A stretch of 64,000 nt of DNA, from positions 253,620 through 317,619 of the forward strand of contig WTPW01000199.1 of the NCBI GenBank assembly GCA_009809945.1, in the 5' to 3' direction. How positions within the stretch are numbered: the stretch's first letter is position 1; the number at the start of each line of letters is the position of its first letter. Below, one piece after another: positions 58,331 to 64,000 of this stretch. Below the pieces are notes generated by a model. That model saw nothing but the letters and a program-made list of their open reading frames with translations, was not told the origin of the DNA and did not search any database. A program made the position numbers and the translations under genes. The DNA comes from Gigaspora margarita (lineage: Eukaryota > Glomeromycota > Glomeromycetes > Diversisporales > Gigasporaceae).

Positions 58331-61329
58331 GGAGCTCATAGGCACAATAGTATCATTACACCAAAAATTCAAGGAACCAGAAAAATGAAAACCCATTTGG
58401 AAGTCCCAAGTAAGGAGGTAGATTGATGATCTCTGACAGTACTACTATAAATAAGGTCAGTGCCAGGATCAGAACAAACCTTATAAGGGCAAAGGGAGGT
58501 ATCTAGCAGTTCAAAGTGGCACTGGACTGCAAGTGTCAGTATAATGCAGATGTGTCAGTTACTGAAAATCCAGGGCCATTACTAAATGGGACATGATCGC
58601 TGACTGGTACAGTTTACTTGCAGGATAAAATAGTACTAAGGCTGTTTGTTACTCATAATAAAAAAACCAAAATGGAGGCTCACATAGATCAGAGGGTTTT
58701 GAATAGGCAACACCTGTATTGGGTTGCAGGTATAGCAGCTAGTATAGAACCTTTGGGCGGACTACTTAAATTAGGCACCAAAAGTGCACATGTGGCTAGT
58801 TGTACTCTTATTTATATATATAGGTTGTCCCTGTATTTGGGCACCATTTCAATTAATAAAGTAGCACAACAGCAAGCAAAGCTGCTATCTAAATATATAA
58901 AAAAAAAGTGAACAATGCATTCTATTAGAAACTATAGTATATAATACAATTTATATGTAATAGTTTTAGTAGTATTTCTAATTCTAGTAGACTTATTATT
59001 AATGTAAATAGTGATCTCTGCTAATCAATTGCTTAAAAGCTGTTTAGTTAGTAAATTGTTAGTTTATGGTGCACATATGTATGTCTGTACATTTATACAA
59101 CACATTCTAAATAGGCTAGAATGAGGGATATTACAGAAATATGTATTGTATAAACCTATATCTAAGTAAGGTGTGTATAGATATAAGTAAAAAAAGTTAC
59201 CAATGTCTTAATTACTACTATACATGCTTTATCAATTATACATTACATATTTACTATATGCTCAAGAGGGGATGAGGAGTATTACAAAAATATGTGTTGT
59301 ATAAACCTATATCTAAGTAAAGTATATATAGATATAAGTAAAAAAAATTATATAAGTATTTATAGTTAGCAATACTTATAAAATTTATCTTTTATAGATA
59401 ATTTCCTTTTAATAGTTAGGGTCAGAGTGAGCGCTAATAAAAGATTCCAATAACTAATAAACTAAATTTGACAATTTTTTATAAATATTTCTAACTATAA
59501 CCAGTAGTAACTGTCACTACACTTTTGTATAACCAGGACCATGAACATCACTCATATAGGTCATAACAGAATTTTGGCAAATTTTGGCCCATTTGCTAAA
59601 AATGACAAAATATATTTTTTTAAATAACTTTTGATCTAGTAATCAGAATTGAATGAACTTTTTTTGTTAGATGCATCTCACTATGAGCTTTATTTTAAAA
59701 AAATGTTTATTCAAATTGGACTACTAGATGCCAAGATAATTGCAAAAACTGTTTTTTTTGCTTCTCAAATTTTAGGGTTTTTGCTAAAAAATTAAGTATG
59801 ACCTCTGTACTAGATGTCTGGGTTCTGTGTAACCCAAAAATTTAATTTATTTAATGAATATTATCACAGTATTATCATTATATAAATTTATTATATTATT
59901 ACTTCAAGAAATATTTATTTATATAATAATAGTATAGTTTATATTATTTCATATTATTTTATTAGATCTTACTATTCTATTAGCTATGTACAACTAAATA
60001 CACCCATACACAATTTTACTATAAACAATACACTTTATGTTGTTTTGTTTGCACTTAACAACGCCTATAGGGCTCATTTTGCTTACTCTAAATTGCTTTG
60101 CTACAGCTATTGCCTCCACTTTGCTCATTTTCTAATTAATCAATAATTCTAAATTAATGCATTACAAAAAAAACTAAAAATCTAACATGAAACTCAACAT
60201 AACATATGATCAAAACACAAAAAGAAATTTGGTTAGCTAAAGTTACTATTGAAAAGATAAAGAAAAGATACTTAGCTTGTATGCAACCAAAAAAACTAAA
60301 ATGTTTCTAGCAAGCTATTCAAACCAGACTGTGAATATAAAACTTAACAATAAAAATTAACAAAGTTGAAAATATGAAAGAATGCAAAAGTTAGTAACAA
60401 ATCAAGAAAAAAATCTCTGATAAAAGAAATAGGACATATTAGCAACAAATACAATATGAGAAAAAGTGCCAAAATGAACTAGTGACAAATACCACATGAA
60501 GAATACCAAAATCGTAGCTTGTAGAACTTAAAAAAAAAGAAAACATAAAAGTTAATACTACGAATAAGTTAAGCAAAGAAAAAAACCACTAAATAGCAAC
60601 TAAAGATATACCAAAATAGATAAAAGACCAACTAATGATGCTAGCAAAAAAAAAGCACTAAAATCATTACTGAAAAACCTAAAAAAAAAAGAAAATTAAT
60701 TGTTAGCAAGAAGAATTAATGAAAAAATGAATAAAAATACTGAACTAAAGGTACTAGTAGCAAAAAATGCACCAAAAAATAAGGTACTAGCAACCAAAGA
60801 TGTGACAAAAAATGTGACAAAAGATGCAACAAAAACATGCTAAAAATTAAAGTACCAAATAATAATATTAATTATGTATACCAATAATGAAAAGTACCAA
60901 AATTATTACAATCTAAAAAAGAGAATGGTAAAAGTTTTACCAAGAGCAAATGAAATGAAAAAAAAACTAAAAACATAACAAAAGACACACCGAAATGGAT
61001 GAGGTACTAAAAAATAACACCAACAACTTACAATAGTATAAAAATACTAGAACTGTTACTTGAAGAATCTACAAAAGAGAAATGCAAAAGTTGTTATTAA
61101 GAACAAAGAAAAAAAAACTAAAGACATAATGAAAAATGCACTAAAATAGATGAGATACTAACTAACAACACTAGCTATACAACAACTAAAAGCACTAGAA
61201 CCATTCTAAAAACCTACAAAGAGAGTTAATATTGTAATACTGGCAAAAAACTAAATACCAAATAAACAACTAAAAAAAAAACTTAAATGCAGATCTGATA
61301 TTGTGAAACCATTAAGTCGTCCCTTCCTA
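58331..61329. other. non-coding region with A-rich imperfect repeats
   Basis: 58331-58910 is GC-richer, single-copy in this window and may be the tail of a larger element; an open frame of 97 codons (58618-58911) has no recognisable domain. 59126-59206 and 59272-59352 are near-duplicates (TGTATAAACCTATATCTAAG, then ATAGATATAAGTAAAAAAA). 60150-61300 is A-rich with loose repeats of ACTAAAAACATAAC/AAATGCAAAAGTT words. Confidence 0.45.
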
Positions 61330-62806
61330 CAGTCATCTCTCATATAATTACTAACTCCATACAATCACATGGTTTTTGGTTACTGTTTTTTGTTATTAAA
61401 AACTCTTCTATATAGTCACAAATGCTTATAATCACTATTACACATATTTTTATATTTATAGATGTTTTTTAATAGTAAAATTCCTTCCATACAATCATAT
61501 TTATATATGATTATAGAAAGTTGTTGTATAGAAAAGTTACAATTTTACTAATTAAATCAACTTTAAGCAATAATTAAAGTTATTTGAAAGAACAAAATAC
61601 AGATACTCTAAAATTTTCATACAAATAAGACAACTTTTTATTAGTACAGTTTTTCATTTTACGTATCTACGAATATAGCTAAAAATTTGTAATATTTTTT
61701 GTAGAAAAGTAAAATAAGAAGACATTAATGAAACGTCAACCGATATATATGAAAATTTTAGAGTAAATGTATTTTGTTCTCCTAAACAACATTTATTATT
61801 GCATAAAAATCGATTAGCTTAGTATTATTTTGGCTTTTATATATAGCAACGATCAATGATCGTATATAAAATTTTTTAAAATTTTATTTTAAAAATTTTT
61901 ATATACGATCATTGATTGTTGCTATATATAAAGGTCAAAATAATACTAAGCTAATCGATTTTTATGAAATAATAAACATTGTTCAGGTGAACAACATACA
62001 TTTACTCTAAATTTTCATACAAATCGGATAACTTTTTATTAGTACAGTTTTTCATTTTATGTATTTACGAATATAGCTAAAAATTTGTAATTTTTTTTTG
62101 TAGAAACGTAAAATAAAAAGACGTATAAATGAAATGTCAACTGATTTACATGAAAATTTTAGAGCAAATGTATTTTGTTCTCCTGAACAACGTTTATTAT
62201 TGCATAAAAATCTGATTTGCTAGTATTATTTTGACTTTAACATATAGCAATGATCAATGATTGTATATAAAAATTTTTTAAAATAATTTTTATATACGAT
62301 CATTGATCGTTGCTATATATAAAAGTCAAAATAATACTAAGTAAATCGATTTTTATGCAATAATAAACGTTGTTCAGGAGAACAAAATACATTTACTCTA
62401 AAAATTTTCATGTAAATCGGTTTACATTTCATTAATACGTCTTTTTATTTTATGTTTCTGCAAAAAAAAATTACAAATTTTTAACTATATTCATAGATAC
62501 GTAAAATGAAAAATTGTACTAATAAAAAGTTATCCGATTTGTATAAAAATTTTAGTATAACTGTATTTTATTCTTCTGAACAACTTTAAATATTGCATAA
62601 AGTTGATTTAATTAGTAAAATTGTAACTTTTCTATATAGCAACTTTCTATAATCATATATAAAATTTTTAAATACCTCTATTAAATCACTTTTTTTCATT
62701 TATTATAATTTGTGCTTATATTGAGGTAACCTATATACAGTCACACTTCTTTATAATCACCATATTGGTGTGTGCCCAACTGTGTGATTATATGGGAGGA
62801 TGACTG
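61330..62806. mobile_element. pogo-type TIR element, 1.48 kb, largely palindromic, TA target
   Basis: Ends CAGTCATCTCTCATATAATT and the complement of TGATTATATGGGAGGATGACTG. TA occurs on both sides (61328-61329 and 62807-62808). The inside is two nested inverted repeats: AGCAACGATCAATGATCGTA against its complement at about 61845-61925, and again at about 62245-62320, flanked by mirrored blocks (TTTACTCTAAAATTTTCAT, ATTATTGCATAAAAATCGAT). Non-coding. Confidence 0.75.
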
Positions 62807-63520
62807 TAGTGATCATCACTACTAGTTATTTTAATTATATTTCTTTTTTTATATTTTAATTATATTAAGTTATAAAATTAAATAAATTTTTTAATTTAAT
62901 TTGGTTTAGTAGTTATTAAACTATTCTAATTTAAAATTTAAAAAAAAGTGGTAAAAAATTTTTATACCTTTTTTACTAACAAGCCTATATAACCTCTATT
63001 AGAATTGTTCAGAATCCTATATCTCCTTACTATATATGTAAAAAATTTTGGAAAACTTTTATTATGGATTATTTCAAAAAATTTTTATAATATACTTCCT
63101 CTTATCGCTTCCATTTTTTATAAGGAGAATGTAATGTAAACCACCAAATTAAATTGGCTTGGTCTTACAAAAAAACAAAATCTAGTTGTGAAACTAAAAA
63201 TCTTAATATCTCTGCCAATATTATCTGTTTGAGCTAAAATTTTTTTAATAGACTCTTGAATAACTAAGAAATCTACTTACTTAGTAGTGTTTTTGAGGTT
63301 TCATTTAAAGAAAATTCTTCTAGAAGCAGTCAAATTCAAACAAAAATGCTGCAAAAACATTATGCATCTGAATCAATATCTCTACATGTATCTAATAGTT
63401 TTTCACAAAAATTGAGATTCTACAAATAGAAAATATGTGCTACAAGTTTGATAGTAAAAGTTTTTAGATTGGTATAACAAAATATTTGTAAATCATCATT
63501 GAATTATGAGTTATTTTCAT
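62807..63520. other. AT-rich intergenic DNA
   Basis: No gene, long repeat or splice-supported exon recognised. Confidence 0.4.
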
Positions 63521-64000
63521 CACCAAAATTTGTAAGGGGATTACTATCGATTTTTATCAGTTATTGGCTAGTAATCGATTAAAATCCCCCCTGACGAGGA
63601 CTATCGATTAAGTTAGTAATCGATAATAATCGGTAACAATCGATAATAATCAGATTAAAATCACGAATAATAATTCAATCAATACTATTATACTTTATAC
63701 TTATTTTTAAACGTTTTACAGGATTTCGCATATGATCGCAAGATTTCGCATTTTAATCTAAAATTTTATATTTTTTTATTTATTATTATTATTATACAGG
63801 TTTTCGCATATTTTCACAACGTTTCGCATTTTAATATAAAATTTTATATTTATTTATTTATTATTATTATTATATATTATATTTTAAATTAAATATAGTT
63901 TATTTATTATATATTATTATACATTCTTTACAACAAAAAAAAATAACGAAAAAAAAATGAAAACAAAAATAAACTACTTTCGCACTTCGTCGCATAATAC
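63521..64000. repeat. dispersed repeat, copy 2, running off the window
   Basis: Begins ATCACCAAAATTTGTAAGGG (about 63518) and follows copy 1 (55717 onward) block by block: TTATCAGTTATTGGCTAGTA, GACGAGGACTATCGATTAAG, AATAATTCAATCAATACTAT, TACATTCTTTACAACAAAAA and CGCACTTCGTCGCATAATAC. GGTTTTCGCATATTTTCACA is present twice in variant form here. Its end lies beyond the window. Confidence 0.8.

Noticed and set aside
58618-58911. 97-codon plus-strand frame
   Set aside because: No recognisable domain, no homologous exon nearby and repeat-rich surroundings; could be chance. Left as unassigned non-coding.
1-64000. CRISPR arrays, rRNA genes, canonical tRNA genes, bacterial operons
   Set aside because: No regularly spaced short repeats with unique spacers, no rRNA core motifs, no closed cloverleaf, and genes are intron-rich and eukaryotic.

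Overview
The window is AT-rich eukaryotic DNA with gene models split by many short introns, heavy transposon load and tandem gene duplication. Intron style, the tandem cytochrome P450s, and the mix of FAR1-type MULE, DIRS-order, hAT, Harbinger and pogo elements fit an arbuscular mycorrhizal fungus such as Rhizophagus. That organism call is inference. A few N positions (about 28557, 36077-36194, 41860-41864, 56206) mark unresolved bases.

Layout. 1-8.7 kb: AT-rich DNA with a palindromic repeat array (4.4-6.0 kb), two MITEs with clear target-site duplications and an LTR-like repeat. 8.8-11.5 kb (minus): an 11-exon 4-coumarate-CoA-ligase-like acyl-CoA synthetase gene, intact except for one in-frame stop in the last exon. 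12.2-12.9 kb: a cluster of hairpin MITEs. 16.3-35.5 kb (minus): three copies of a 13-exon microsomal cytochrome P450 gene. Two are intact by hand assembly (16316-18687 and 20957-23340). The third (33098-35491) is dead: three 1-bp deletions, and the heme-binding Cys codon reads Tyr. Between the second and third copies lies an acetyl-CoA synthetase pseudogene (28753-31850) that holds an LTR-like repeat.

35.8-49.1 kb is a nested transposon stack. A degenerate tyrosine-recombinase retrotransposon of the DIRS order has Ngaro-type split direct repeats (A1-ORFs-B1-A2-B2), a Gag with zinc knuckle, RT/RNase H remains and a tyrosine recombinase. Its A2 repeat is split by a hAT-type element with a perfect 8-bp duplication, which holds a Harbinger-type MITE and a second hAT-type element. 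Abutting the B2 end is a 5.7-kb hAT-type element that holds a 4.25-kb one, and that one carries palindromic minisatellites, a ~776-bp near-perfect palindrome and another Harbinger-type MITE.

50.2-64 kb: a hAT-type element holding a Tc1/IS630-like transposase fragment and a MITE with a telomere-like core; pogo-type elements; a FAR1-type MULE transposase pseudogene (52.9-58.1 kb) split by a MITE and by a ~2-kb repeat that recurs at 63.5 kb; a possible tRNA-derived SINE; and A-rich imperfect repeats.

Only the two P450 genes look functional. The acyl-CoA synthetase would need its single stop explained. No rRNA, canonical tRNA, CRISPR or operon structure was seen. Exon borders were placed by hand from GT/AG (one GC) sites, reading frame and comparison among the three P450 copies.
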